DNA of 64,000 nt from Anditalea andensis (GTDB lineage Bacteria; Bacteroidota; Bacteroidia; Cytophagales; Cyclobacteriaceae): assembly GCF_000714815.1 (NCBI RefSeq), contig NZ_JMIH01000004.1, positions 62,001-126,000 on the forward strand. The letters are read 5' to 3'. The notes beneath the pieces were generated by a model. The model saw nothing but the letters and a program-made list of their open reading frames with translations, was not told the DNA's origin and searched no databases. Position numbers and translations under genes: made by a program. Within the stretch, counting starts at the first letter, position 1. Each line of letters opens with the position of its first letter. Of this stretch, positions 17,795 through 27,524 are shown piece after piece.

Positions 17795-18835
17795 TTAAAC
17801 CCTCTTACCTATCGCCTTCCGTACTGCCGGAGCCACCTCAGAGCCCAAAAGTTCGATGGCCCTCATAACCTGCCTATGTGGAAGAGTACCTACACTAATG
17901 TGAAGCAGGAATCTGGTATTGCCGAATAGCTCATGCTCCATCAAAATTTTATCGATCACCTGCTGCGGGCTCCCGACGAGAAGGGATCCTTCTGGGGACC
18001 GCATGGCTTCATACTGAGGCCTGTTCATAGGAGGCCATCCCCTTTCCTTTCCTATTTTGCTCATTAGATAAGCGTAGGGTGCATAGTAAGCGTCTGCAGC
18101 CTCCCTGTCATGATCGCCTATAAATCCATGTGAATTTATAGCTAATTGCATATCTGCGGGATCATGTCCTGCATTGAGGTACGTTTCCTTATATAGATCT
18201 GTCAATGGCACGAACCTATCCGGCATTCCTCCGATGATGGCCAAAGCCATAGGCACACCCTTCGTGGCAGCCCTTACTACTGACTCTGGAGTGCCACCTA
18301 TGGCTATCCAAACAGGTAAGGCCCGCTGATAAGGTCTCGGATATACCCCCCGGTTATCTATAGAAGGACGGTGTTTTCCCTGCCAGGAAATGATTTCACT
18401 TTTATTTAGTTTTAGGAGCAGTTCTAGCTTTTCGGCAAATAAAGTATCATAGTCTTTTAGGTCATTGCCAAAGAGCGGGAAAGATTCTATGAAAGAACCT
18501 CTGCCGGCTATAATTTCTGCCCTGCCCTTTGATAACAGATCCACATGGGCAAAATCCTGGAAAACCCGCACCGGATCATCTGAACTCAGCACTGTTACGG
18601 CACTGGAAAGCCTGATGTTTTTTGTTCTCATGGCTCCGGCGGCGAGTACTATCGCTGGAGAAGAAACGACAAAATCAGATCTGTGATGCTCCCCTATAGC
18701 AAATACATCCAGGCCCACCTGATCAGCCAGTTCCATCTCTTCCATTAAATTATGCATCCTCTCCCAAGGAGCCAACAATTTGCCTGAAACCGGATCAGGC
18801 GTATTTTCTACAAAAGTGGTTATTCCTATTTCCAT
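17795..18835 (-). CDS. LLM-class flavin-dependent oxidoreductase (luciferase-like)
   Basis: 346 residues from the ATG at 18835. An extra 16 codons upstream are possible but the family start MEIGITTF fits here. A TIM-barrel of the bacterial luciferase family is indicated by [20 protein letters not shown] near residues 42-61, [21 protein letters not shown], and [20 protein letters not shown]. These enzymes use F420 or FMN to oxidise or reduce small molecules; substrates vary widely. It is single, with a hairpin behind it, and convergent with the SRPBCC gene. Confidence 0.9.
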   Translation of the reverse strand: MEIGITTFVENTPDPVSGKLLAPWERMHNLMEEMELADQVGLDVFAIGEHHRSDFVVSSPAIVLAAGAMRTKNIRLSSAVTVLSSDDPVRVFQDFAHVDLLSKGRAEIIAGRGSFIESFPLFGNDLKDYDTLFAEKLELLLKLNKSEIISWQGKHRPSIDNRGVYPRPYQRALPVWIAIGGTPESVVRAATKGVPMALAIIGGMPDRFVPLTDLYKETYLNAGHDPADMQLAINSHGFIGDHDREAADAYYAPYAYLMSKIGKERGWPPMNRPQYEAMRSPEGSLLVGSPQQVIDKILMEHELFGNTRFLLHISVGTLPHRQVMRAIELLGSEVAPAVRKAIGKRV

Positions 18836-19089
18836 ATTATATGTATATACATTGAATATATATCTAAATCTGAAAACCATCAATAAAGTTCAAAAATAAC
18901 CTTTACCTATGTGGTTTTTATATAAAAGAAGTCACACGCTCTCTATATATATATTACTTTTATCTGGCGGGCTTAGACCATACAAGGTTTTATGAACATA
19001 ATTCATTCTATAATATATATATTTGGGTATTAGGATGATGATCTATTCATTCAATAGCCATTTATATATACCGATAATTAAATTAAACC

Positions 19090-19527
19090 ATGGATCCATA
19101 TTATAAAGAAGCATTAGACCAGGCTAAAAAAAGCCTAGCTGAAGGGGGAATCCCTATAGGGAGCGTACTCGTATATCAAAACAATATAATAGGCAAAGGA
19201 CACAACAAGCGGGTTCAAGATGGAAGTGTGGTGCTCCATGGAGAAATGGACGCACTCGAAAATGCCAAAAGGCAGCCGGCTTCGGTTTATAAAAATTCAA
19301 TTATTTATACCACTTTATCCCCGTGCCCTATGTGCACAGGAGCTATATTACTATATGGCATACCTAAAGTAGTAATAGGTGAAAACGTTAATTTCAAAGG
19401 TGCAGAAGATCTGTTAGTAGCCAAAGGAGTAGAAATAACTGTACTAAATGATCCCGAATCAATTCAAATGATGCAAAATTTCATTCAGGCAAAGCCGGCA
19501 TTATGGAATGAGGATATTGGAGAATAA
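19090..19527 (+). CDS. Fungal-type cytosine deaminase
   Basis: 145 residues. Zinc ligands are His50 (in VVLHGEMD), Cys79 and Cys82 (SPCPMC), with the proton-shuttling Glu52. The spacing matches, as I recall it, yeast Fcy1 (His62, Glu64, Cys91, Cys94). Several blocks resemble the yeast enzyme closely: GHNKRVQDGS, IIYTTLSPCPMCTGAI, YGIPKVVIGENVNFKG, and the C-terminal WNEDIGE that closes the active site. It likely converts cytosine to uracil in the cytoplasm (pyrimidine salvage). This differs from the amidohydrolase-type CodA of enterobacteria. The gene is single, with no salvage neighbours. Confidence 0.9.
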   Translation: MDPYYKEALDQAKKSLAEGGIPIGSVLVYQNNIIGKGHNKRVQDGSVVLHGEMDALENAKRQPASVYKNSIIYTTLSPCPMCTGAILLYGIPKVVIGENVNFKGAEDLLVAKGVEITVLNDPESIQMMQNFIQAKPALWNEDIGE

Positions 19528-19693
19528 AAATAGTATGGCGATAGCTATGTTTTTAACCGGGACATTATGATACACATCATGCCCTCTTTATTCCAATATT
19601 GCGGTATATAATCTTACAGTTAGCTTAAGACTATCGTTAAGTCCTGTTATAAAATCAAATTAAGCTGTTAAAACTGACCGGTTTTAAATATAA

Positions 19694-19719
19694 ATCCCTT
19701 CACCTGTATGTGAAGGGAT
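19694..19719 (-). terminator. Terminator of the M16 peptidase operon
   Basis: Perfect ten-base-pair stem (19694-19703 with 19710-19719), six-base loop. It lies about 15 bases past the stop of the last M16 gene, with TTTATATTT following on the minus strand. Confidence 0.75.
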
Positions 19720-19733
19720 GTAAAAACACAAAA

Positions 19734-21134
19734 TTAAAAGCCATCTGCTTTAATATCTTTTTCTATGACATTTCCAAGCTTGGAAGCGATAGGTCTTATC
19801 TCCTCAGCTTTTCCGATCAGCAGAAATTGAATGTTATCTTTAGGGAAATACTTTTCTACTATATCAGCAGCTTTTTCAGTAGTCATACCCTCTACATTGG
19901 ATTGGAAATTATTGATATAAGATTCGTCAAAGTCATACCAAAACATCTGTGTGAGCAACCCTGCCAATTGTCCGGAAGTTTCATAATTGGGAGGAAACTG
20001 GCCTTTTACATAGTTTTTAGCAGATGTGAGGGTCTCTTCATCGATACCTGTTTGGTGCAACTTGTTCAATACGGATAATGCCAGGTCTATGGCTGCTCCT
20101 GTTGTACTATTAGCTGTAAAGGTGGAAATGGCAAATGTGCCAGCATTTTTTAAAGGTGAGAACCTACTGTTAGCGCCATAAGTCAGGCCTGAATTGACCC
20201 TAAGTTCATCATTTAACCATGAAGTAAACCTGCCTCCAAACACCGTATTTACTACCTGGATGGCTACATAATCTGGATTATCACGCCTTACCCCCAGTCC
20301 CCCTATCAGAAAAGTAGTTTCCCGCGCATCTTCTTTATTAACTAATAAAACGCGAGAATGGTCCAAAGTGGGTACAGCTTCGGAAACTATATTATGCTGG
20401 TCTGCAGCTGGCTTTTCCCATGCGATGAATAGCTCACTTATTTTATTTTTCATCTTCGCAGCATCAAAATCCCCTACTATGGCTATGGCACTTCCTGAAG
20501 GAGAATAATTGGCTTTATAAAACGATCGGAGATCATCCGCTGTAAAAGTTGTTACAGTGGATGGACTTCCACTTACGGCATTGCCATAAACATGGTCTCC
20601 AAAAATAAACTTATCCCAATAAGAATTGATAACTGACCGTGGACTTTCTTTAGCCCTTTCTAATCCTGAAAGCACTCTTTTCTGTTCTTTGGCAAACTCT
20701 TCTTCATCAAATATTGGAGCAGTCAAGACCTCTTTGATTATAGGAAAAACAATATCCTGGTCTTTATTGGCAAATTTTGCTGATAATCCAGCTGATTCTT
20801 TGGATGCATAAGTATTGAGAGTGGCTCCTATAAAATCAAGTTCTTCCTCTATCTGTGTTTTAGCATAGCTTAGGGTACCATACTGCAGCCCTGATGCTGT
20901 GAGGGCAGCCAAGCCTGATTTCTCCCCGTCGTATATGGCTCCGGCAGGAACTACGGCAGATACGCTGATGGTAGGTACTTCACGCTGTGCCATTAAATAG
21001 ACTGTCAGACCGTTAGGCAAAGTAAACTTCTCATATTCTGGCACTTTAAAATTAGCATCCTGTGCCAGCGCTAGTGCAAACGTTCCAAATAAAGCAACAC
21101 AGACTAGCAAAATATATTTAGCTGTTATTTTCAT
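19734..21134 (-). CDS. M16 family peptidase-like protein, inactive-type subunit
   Basis: 466 residues with a signal peptide (hydrophobic to ALALAQ). The M16 fold is shown by FTLPNGLTVYLM, GAIYDGEKSGLAALTASGLQYG and later YSPSGSAIAIVGDFD. Where active members carry HxxEH, this one reads SGLAALTAS, so the zinc site is missing. In bacterial M16 pairs a catalytic subunit works with such a non-catalytic partner that keeps substrate-binding residues. The upstream gene ends three bases before this start and has HxxEH, so the two form an operon and probably a heterodimer in the periplasm. Confidence 0.92.
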   Translation of the reverse strand: MKITAKYILLVCVALFGTFALALAQDANFKVPEYEKFTLPNGLTVYLMAQREVPTISVSAVVPAGAIYDGEKSGLAALTASGLQYGTLSYAKTQIEEELDFIGATLNTYASKESAGLSAKFANKDQDIVFPIIKEVLTAPIFDEEEFAKEQKRVLSGLERAKESPRSVINSYWDKFIFGDHVYGNAVSGSPSTVTTFTADDLRSFYKANYSPSGSAIAIVGDFDAAKMKNKISELFIAWEKPAADQHNIVSEAVPTLDHSRVLLVNKEDARETTFLIGGLGVRRDNPDYVAIQVVNTVFGGRFTSWLNDELRVNSGLTYGANSRFSPLKNAGTFAISTFTANSTTGAAIDLALSVLNKLHQTGIDEETLTSAKNYVKGQFPPNYETSGQLAGLLTQMFWYDFDESYINNFQSNVEGMTTEKAADIVEKYFPKDNIQFLLIGKAEEIRPIASKLGNVIEKDIKADGF

Positions 21135-21137
21135 AAT

Positions 21138-22451
21138 TTAATCTTCTACATTGGCTTTTAAAATGCCTACAGTTCGGTTTGATTTCTTGAAATATTCTTT
21201 GGCCACCCTGGATACGTCTGCCATACTTACTTTTTCATATTCCGCAGGCGCATCAAACATCTTTTTGTAGTCGCCAAAGAATAGCTCATAAGTTCCGATA
21301 TTATTGGATTTGCCATTTATGGTTTCAATCTGGTTATAGAACTCCATAAGTTTTTGATTTTTAATTTTCTGAAGTTCCCTCTCAGTAATCCCTTCTGCTT
21401 TGATCTTTTCCAATTCTTCATAAATGGCCTTTTCCAAAACATCTTCTTCGATGCCTTTGGCAGATACCGCATAGATCTCAAATAGATTGGGGTCAAAACT
21501 TTCGCCAAAACTGGTAAACACAGAAGTCGCCAATTGTTTCTGATCTACCAGGGCAGAATATAATCTGGAAGTATTACCGCTGGATAAAACCGAACTTAAA
21601 ATATCCAATGCATAATAGTCATCATGACGTGTATCTGGTGTATGGTAAGCGATCATCATGTATGGACTGGCTACTTCCCTTTGGACAGTAATCCTTCGCT
21701 CTCCAGTTTGCTCCGGCTCTATCAGATGAACAGTTTTCGGTTCTTTACTCGACGGTATGGGTTCCATGTATTTTTTGGCGAGCCTTTTTACCTCAGAAGT
21801 CTTCACGTCTCCTGATATGACTACTAGAGCATTATTGGGGGCATAATAGGTTTGAAAATAAGTTTCTAGATCCTGTTTGGTCCAATTTTTAATATCAGAT
21901 TCATACCCTATCACTGACCAATGGTAAGGATGTTCCTGAAAAGCGGTGGCATTTACAGCTTCACCTAGCATCCTCCAAGGTGAATTTTCCAGCCCGGTAC
22001 TGCGTTCAGATAACACCACCCCCCGCTCACTTTCTACCATGGCAGAGTCTATAGTTAAATGTCCGATTCGGTCTGATTCCAGATCAAAGATCTTTTCCAT
22101 AGCCGAGACAGGAAACCAATTGGTATACACCGTTACATTTTGGGTCGTATAGGCATTATTGGCCCCGCCATTAAATTCCATCACCCTGTCAAATTCTTTG
22201 GGACCGTACTTTTCCGATCCATTGAACATCATATGTTCAAAAAAATGCGAAAGACCGGTTATACCTGGGTGTTCATTCCTCGAACCTACTTTATAAAAAA
22301 TGTACATATTCGCATTGGGAATAGAGCTGTCTTCCATTACCAAAAATTTCATGCCATTCTGCAGAGTAAAAGACTGCACATCATCACTTTGTATCTGTGC
22401 CATCACCGGCATACAGATACATACATATAAGAGGTATAATATTTTCTTCAT
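21138..22451 (-). CDS. M16 family zinc peptidase (pitrilysin type), catalytic subunit
   Basis: 437 residues from the ATG at 22451; the reading frame extends 31 codons further upstream but those codons do not look like a signal peptide, whereas MKKILYLLYVCICMPVMAQ does. The zinc motif HFFEH is at 69-73 (GLSHFFEHMMFNGSEKYG), and ESERGVVLSERS supplies the downstream Glu ligand. It is the first gene of a two-gene operon with the zinc-less partner. Exported M16 peptidases degrade short peptides or process periplasmic proteins. Confidence 0.95.
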   Translation of the reverse strand: MKKILYLLYVCICMPVMAQIQSDDVQSFTLQNGMKFLVMEDSSIPNANMYIFYKVGSRNEHPGITGLSHFFEHMMFNGSEKYGPKEFDRVMEFNGGANNAYTTQNVTVYTNWFPVSAMEKIFDLESDRIGHLTIDSAMVESERGVVLSERSTGLENSPWRMLGEAVNATAFQEHPYHWSVIGYESDIKNWTKQDLETYFQTYYAPNNALVVISGDVKTSEVKRLAKKYMEPIPSSKEPKTVHLIEPEQTGERRITVQREVASPYMMIAYHTPDTRHDDYYALDILSSVLSSGNTSRLYSALVDQKQLATSVFTSFGESFDPNLFEIYAVSAKGIEEDVLEKAIYEELEKIKAEGITERELQKIKNQKLMEFYNQIETINGKSNNIGTYELFFGDYKKMFDAPAEYEKVSMADVSRVAKEYFKKSNRTVGILKANVED

Positions 22452-22632
22452 TAATAGTATGTAATTGGTTTTAAGGTGTAATATAGTAGTTTTTATGTTT
22501 GTTCTAATTTTTACCACGGTAAAATAAACGGGGTCTTTTGGCATGCACTTCCAATATCCGCCTATTGGCTTTACGGATTTGGATGTCTTTTGGCAAAATT
22601 TTTGAAAGCATATTATTCTTAATAACTTTTAT

Positions 22633-22815
22633 ATGGATCAAAAACGGATTTTCGGACCCTTACTTACTATTCTAGGAATCATTGGACTCATTTACGCTGC
22701 TTTTCTTTTCTTGGATGACACCAATGTCGACTGGAAAACCCAAGTTGTATTTTTTATACTAGGGTTGATTTTTTTTAGTTCAGGTTTGGGCCTAATCAAA
22801 AATACAAATAATTAG
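22633..22815 (+). CDS. Small hypothetical membrane protein
   Basis: 60 residues with two hydrophobic helices (about 8-27, GPLLTILGIIGLIYAAFLFL, and 38-55, VVFFILGLIFFSSGLGLI) joined by a polar DDTNVDWKTQ turn. The lysine-rich N-terminus and KNTNN tail suggest both ends face the cytoplasm. It resembles small two-helix membrane proteins common in Bacteroidota; no function known to me. It is divergent from the M16 operon and upstream of the GAF-PAS gene. Confidence 0.65.
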   Translation: MDQKRIFGPLLTILGIIGLIYAAFLFLDDTNVDWKTQVVFFILGLIFFSSGLGLIKNTNN

Positions 22816-22933
22816 AAATATATAAAATTGTGATATATACATAAATTTGCACTATGGACATTAAATAACTCATTTTAACGCATAAAATAGTTCATAATAC
22901 TCCGTAGTCCTTATATGAGCATATTGCCATAAA

Positions 22934-22964
22934 GTTGGATTATTTATTTCTTTAAATATATTTG
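22934..22964 (+). promoter_or_regulatory. Bacteroidota-type promoter for the GAF-PAS gene
   Basis: GTTG at 22934-22937, a 19-base spacer and TATATTTG at 22957-22964 match the -33 TTTG / -7 TANNTTTG pattern. Transcription would start near 22970, giving a leader of about 35 bases. Confidence 0.5.
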
Positions 22965-23005
22965 TGGTAAATAGATATTGATTTCTGTATTGCCTATCAA
23001 ATAGT

Positions 23006-24124
23006 ATGAATGAAATAAAAAGGTTGTTAGATTTAAAATCCTATCAAGTTTTAGATACCCTTCCCGACAAAGAACTTAATGATATTATAGAAATAGCTTC
23101 TACTATCTGTGACACACCCATATCCCTGATCACCTTTGTAGATGATAAACGTCAGTGGTTTAAGGCTAAAAAAGGCCTTGTGATCAATGAGACACCCCGG
23201 GCGGATGCTTTCTGCAAATATGCCCTGACTAATCCTAATGATTTACTGGTAGTCAATGATCCCTTAACAGACAAGAGATTTAACAACAACCCTCTAGTCT
23301 TGGGAAACCCCTACATCCGTTTTTATGCTGGTGCGCCTTTAGTAAGTTCGGAAGGGCATGTATTGGGCACATTATGTGTAATAGACAATCAGCCGCGGAA
23401 TATTTCAGATAGTCAGTTAAATGCTCTCAAACTGCTGGCGAAAAAAGTAATGAACATACTGGAAACCAAAAAACTTCTAGCGGAACAGAATAATACTATA
23501 GAAAACAGTTCTATAAGATTAAAAAAACTTTCCGATCAGGCACCAGGTGTGATTTATCAACTGGAAATGAACACTGAAGGTAAGATGTCGTTCACATTTT
23601 TAAGTGAAGGCATCAAAGAAGTACATCCTTATCTGGATATAGAGGATTTAAAAAAGAATCCCGAAATAGCTTTCGAAGTGGTTCATCCTGAGGATGTGGC
23701 CATGGTGCAGGAAACACTATTCAGTGCATTTACCAATCTTATCATGTGGGATATAGAATACAGGGTTATAGCTACCGATACCGGTATTACCTCTTGGCAC
23801 TGGGCCAGGGCCAAACCTGAAAAGAAAGATGACGGATCAGTTATTTTATATGGCACCTTTCAGGACATCACAGAAAAGAAAAAATACATAGAAACTTTAG
23901 AACAGATTATATTCGATATTTCGCACGTCATGCGCAAACCTGTAGCTACTATGATGGGATTGACCGGAATGCTGGATCCTAATCACATAGATCATCATAC
24001 GCTTTCAGATATCATTCAGCATATCCAAAACACTTCATTAGAAATGGACACCTATCTGCACAAATTGAATAAAGCTTACTGCGAAAAGAAATTAGATTAT
24101 TTTAGTCCTTACAATGGTGAATGA
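23006..24124 (+). CDS. GAF-PAS sensor protein with H-box but no kinase ATPase domain
   Basis: 372 residues, no membrane segment. A GAF domain spans about 20-155 (AFCKYAL, IRFYAGAPLVSSEGHVLGTLCVID). A PAS/PAC fold spans about 175-290 (FTFLSEGIKEVHPYLDIEDL, then GTFQDITEKKKY). The C-terminus, DISHVMRKPVATMMGLTGML, looks like a HisKA H-box with His307 placed as the phospho-acceptor, followed by a second helix. The protein ends there: no N, G1 or G2 boxes of a HATPase domain, and no such ORF follows. It may be phosphorylated in trans or act as a dimeric sensor only (inference). Confidence 0.85.
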   Translation: MNEIKRLLDLKSYQVLDTLPDKELNDIIEIASTICDTPISLITFVDDKRQWFKAKKGLVINETPRADAFCKYALTNPNDLLVVNDPLTDKRFNNNPLVLGNPYIRFYAGAPLVSSEGHVLGTLCVIDNQPRNISDSQLNALKLLAKKVMNILETKKLLAEQNNTIENSSIRLKKLSDQAPGVIYQLEMNTEGKMSFTFLSEGIKEVHPYLDIEDLKKNPEIAFEVVHPEDVAMVQETLFSAFTNLIMWDIEYRVIATDTGITSWHWARAKPEKKDDGSVILYGTFQDITEKKKYIETLEQIIFDISHVMRKPVATMMGLTGMLDPNHIDHHTLSDIIQHIQNTSLEMDTYLHKLNKAYCEKKLDYFSPYNGE

Positions 24125-24373
24125 TTTATATAGCTAAGTTCCATAAATAACCAGATTAAAAAAACTCTCTATTATAGTATGCAATCGATAATCCTACGAT
24201 TGATTATGATATAAAGTACATACATGCATACATAAAGAAAATCTGATATTAACAATTCCCCACCAAACCAGATATTTTGTTCAAGATTTATTAATAACAA
24301 ACAATATTTTTAAAGAACTAAATAAAAATTAGAGCTGTTTACCACGAAGAGATTTTTATGAAAAATTACCACA

Positions 24374-25603
24374 GTGGAAAAAAGCTATACAAAAATTAAA
24401 AATACAGGCATAATTATCGTATTGGGTGCGCTAGCTACGATTAGCCCCTTTTCTATAGATATGTACCTACCCGGATTTCCGGCCATGGCAGAAGATCTGA
24501 ATACTTCCATTTCTAATGTTCAGCTATCATTGACTGCTTATCTTATTGGTATAGCTGTAGGACAGTTATTTTATGGGCCTTTATTAGATAAGTTTGGCAG
24601 AAAAAAACCTTTATATGTGGGATTGGGCATTTATTTAATAGCCTCACTGGGGTGTGCTTTTTCCCAATCTGTAGAGAACCTCATTGTCATGAGGCTGCTA
24701 CAGGCCATCGGCGGATGTGCCGGTATGGTAGCTGCACAGGCCCTCGTAAGAGACCTTTTTCCGGTCACCAAAACAGCCCAGATTTTATCATTACTTACAT
24801 TGGTAATAGCAGTTTCCCCTATGATAGCGCCTACAGTGGGTGGTTATGTGACAGCATATTACGATTGGCACATTGTGTTTATCATACTGGCCGTGCTGAC
24901 CCTGCTGATCTGGCTGGCTGCTATATGGGTATTGCCAGACGGCTCAGCTCCAAATGCACATATTTCTCTAAAACCGAAAAAAGTATATAATAATTATCTC
25001 AAAGTTTTTAAAAACAGGCAATTCCTAGTCTATATGCTGGTAGGTGGGATAGCTGGAGCGGCACCTTTTGCCTATATTGTAGGTTCGGCTGATGTATTTA
25101 TGAATATATATGGGGTTAGTGAGCAGCAGTATGGATGGATATTTGCGTTTTTAGCTTTTGCCATGATCGGTTCCACACAGCTTAACCACCTTCTTTTGAG
25201 AAAATTCACCAGTCAGCAGATCATTCATTTTTCATTACACTACCAGGTCATTGTAGGGATTACTTTGGTATTTGGGGTTTATAATGGTTGGTTCAGTGTA
25301 TTGGGGCTGGTGGTACTGATGTTTATATTTTTAACTGCTCATGGTTTAAACAGTCCTAATGCGGCAGCATTATCTTTAAACCCTTTTACAAAAAATGCCG
25401 GCAGTGCTTCAGCATTATTAGGCAGCATGAGGATGGCCATAGGAGGACTTGTATCTGCTGGTGTAAGTTTATTTCACTCCAGTACTGCATTACCTATGGT
25501 AATAGGGATGTCAATTTGTGCTTTAGGCGGATTTATAGTAATTAAACTGGATAGGAGAATTCCGGACACATCCCATAAAACATATGAAATCGAGCATGCT
25601 TAA
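24374..25603 (+). CDS. Bcr/CflA-family multidrug effflux MFS transporter
   Basis: 409 residues, about 12 helices, inner membrane. The start codon is GTG at 24374; an in-frame stop lies at 24359, and the nearby ATG at 24358 is in another frame. LATISPFSIDMYLPGFPAMA is the Bcr/CflA helix-1 signature. The MFS loop motif GPLLDKFGRKKPL follows, and then RLLQAIGGCAGMVAAQALVRD. The family exports drugs such as bicyclomycin, chloramphenicol and sulphonamides by proton antiport; the substrate here is unknown. No regulator is adjacent. Confidence 0.93.
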   Translation: MEKSYTKIKNTGIIIVLGALATISPFSIDMYLPGFPAMAEDLNTSISNVQLSLTAYLIGIAVGQLFYGPLLDKFGRKKPLYVGLGIYLIASLGCAFSQSVENLIVMRLLQAIGGCAGMVAAQALVRDLFPVTKTAQILSLLTLVIAVSPMIAPTVGGYVTAYYDWHIVFIILAVLTLLIWLAAIWVLPDGSAPNAHISLKPKKVYNNYLKVFKNRQFLVYMLVGGIAGAAPFAYIVGSADVFMNIYGVSEQQYGWIFAFLAFAMIGSTQLNHLLLRKFTSQQIIHFSLHYQVIVGITLVFGVYNGWFSVLGLVVLMFIFLTAHGLNSPNAAALSLNPFTKNAGSASALLGSMRMAIGGLVSAGVSLFHSSTALPMVIGMSICALGGFIVIKLDRRIPDTSHKTYEIEHA

Positions 25604-25872
25604 TGCTTTTCTATTTTTAGATTAGAGTACATACTAGCTTGTGGTTTAAGTTCCTATAATTTAAAGTGATCAGTCTAAACGCATACAAAACATTGTATTT
25701 ATATTAGTTTTATTACATCCACCCTGAACCATAAATTAAGGCCATAAATTTAAGAGAATAGAATGGATTAAAATTAATATAAGCTTTCATTTCATTAGGT
25801 AAAGTAAAGATTTTAGAATTTTTACATTAATTTAGATTTCGCTTTTTTTTATCGCACTTTAGAAATGGAAAT

Positions 25873-26952
25873 ATGAACAATAAACACTGGAGTATAGACG
25901 AAATAGTAGAAATTTATAATACCCCACTTTTAAACCTAATATACGATGCTTCGACAGTGCATCGTCTGCATCATGATCCAAATAAAATACAGGTAAGTTC
26001 TTTAATATCGATCAAAACCGGAGGTTGTCCTGAAGATTGTGGATACTGCCCACAGGCAGCTAGGTACCACACTGGTGTAGAGGGTAATCAGCTTTTGGAT
26101 GTACAGCAAGTTAAAGCACAAGCTTTACGTGCAAGGTCAGCCGGCTCATCAAGGGTTTGCCTAGGTGCTGCCTGGAGAAATGTTAAAGACGGGCCTGAAT
26201 TTGACCAGGTACTGGAAATGGTACGGACAATCACTCAGTTGGATATGGAAGTTTGCTGTACATTAGGTATGCTGACCGAGAATCAAGCCAAAAGATTGGA
26301 GGAAGCCGGATTATATGCCTATAACCATAATATAGATTCCTCTGAAGAGTATTATAAAGAAGTAATATCTACACGTGCTTTTGATGACCGTCTATCTACC
26401 ATAAACAATGTACGCAAAACTTCCATTACCCTTTGTTCGGGAGGTATAATAGGTATGGGTGAAAGTCTTAAGGACCGTGCCGGTATGCTAAAAATACTGG
26501 CCAATATGAACCCACAGCCAGAAAGTGTACCTATCAATGCACTGGTCCCTGTAGAAGGCACTCCACTGGCAGAAGAAAAACCGGTTTCTATATGGGATAT
26601 GGTAAGAATGATAGCGACCTCTAGGATCGTACTGCCTCATACCCAAATACGTCTTTCAGCTGGAAGGACACAAATGAGCCAAGAAGGCCAAACCTTGTGT
26701 TTTTTGGCCGGGGCTAATTCCATATTTGCAGGAGATAAATTGCTCACCACGCCAAATCCTGATTCAAATGAAGACCACGAGCTTTTCAACTTACTGGGCA
26801 TCAAGACACAGTCCCCTTTTGAAAAACATGCTAAAAGAGAACCTGTAGAACAGACGGCTACTTCTTCAGCGCTGAATGAAAAACCTAAGTGGACAAGACC
26901 AGGTCATGTTATTGAAAGAAACATCCGGGCATCCAAAAAGGATCAAATCTGA
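25873..26952 (+). CDS. bioB: Biotin synthase
   Basis: 359 residues. The radical-SAM cluster motif is GGCPEDCGYCPQ with Cys52, Cys56 and Cys59. It continues into SAGSSRVCLGAAWRN and YNHNIDSSEEYY, both hallmark BioB blocks, and RLSAGRTQMSQEGQ. It inserts sulphur into dethiobiotin as the last step of biotin synthesis, in the cytoplasm. The 30-residue C-terminal tail past the barrel is rich in charged residues. No other bio genes are in the window, so the pathway is split on this chromosome. Confidence 0.97.
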   Translation: MNNKHWSIDEIVEIYNTPLLNLIYDASTVHRLHHDPNKIQVSSLISIKTGGCPEDCGYCPQAARYHTGVEGNQLLDVQQVKAQALRARSAGSSRVCLGAAWRNVKDGPEFDQVLEMVRTITQLDMEVCCTLGMLTENQAKRLEEAGLYAYNHNIDSSEEYYKEVISTRAFDDRLSTINNVRKTSITLCSGGIIGMGESLKDRAGMLKILANMNPQPESVPINALVPVEGTPLAEEKPVSIWDMVRMIATSRIVLPHTQIRLSAGRTQMSQEGQTLCFLAGANSIFAGDKLLTTPNPDSNEDHELFNLLGIKTQSPFEKHAKREPVEQTATSSALNEKPKWTRPGHVIERNIRASKKDQI

Positions 26953-27524
26953 TTTAGCCTATATATGAGCATTCAAAGGTCCATATGCCTATGTAGCTAT
27001 AATTTAAGAGTTAAAAAAAAAGTCCGGGTGTATATGGTATCCTAATCACCACCTATGCGAAATTACTTTAAACATCTTATCTTTTTAAAGCTACTGGGCA
27101 TGGCCATGTGTGCCCCGAATACATAAAATCCATAAACCCAACCTTTATATACCCTATTCACCATGGTTATTATCTTTAACTAATAGGGACTGCCCCTACA
27201 GCTACTTGACAGCAATGAAGAAACCTGAAACGGAGATCTCCTACTGAATTATATCAACCATTTTTTTAATGCTGAGGAGCTTACTTTCAGCATTGGCACC
27301 AGGCTATCCCAATTGTTTTCATTAGTAAAGCTTTTACTGTACTAGCTTCAATCCCCGGGCGTAATTTTTAACTATTATGCAACTTCTTAAATTCAAAACC
27401 AGCTTCCTATTATACTCTACTAATAATGTTCCCCTCAATCACAGGTCAAAATCATAAGGATTTACCCGAAAATTTTCCAATATATTATACGAACCCATCT
27501 TTGCGATAATCATACTCCCTTATA
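26953..27524. other. 572-base gene-free stretch with a possible decayed minus-strand fragment
   Basis: No intact ORF. On the minus strand between about 27340 and 27195, one frame reads protein-like for over 40 codons (NNWDSLVPMLKVSSSALKK and EISVSGFFIAVK) but is broken by in-frame stops. I cannot assign a family. The rest is AT-rich with no visible repeat or RNA gene. Confidence 0.3.

Noticed and set aside
24358-24373. ATG just before the Bcr/CflA gene
   Set aside because: It is in a different frame; an in-frame stop precedes the GTG at 24374, so the gene starts with GTG.
25604-25872. Possible BirA operator upstream of bioB
   Set aside because: I looked for paired TTGT/ACAA half-sites at suitable spacing and found none.
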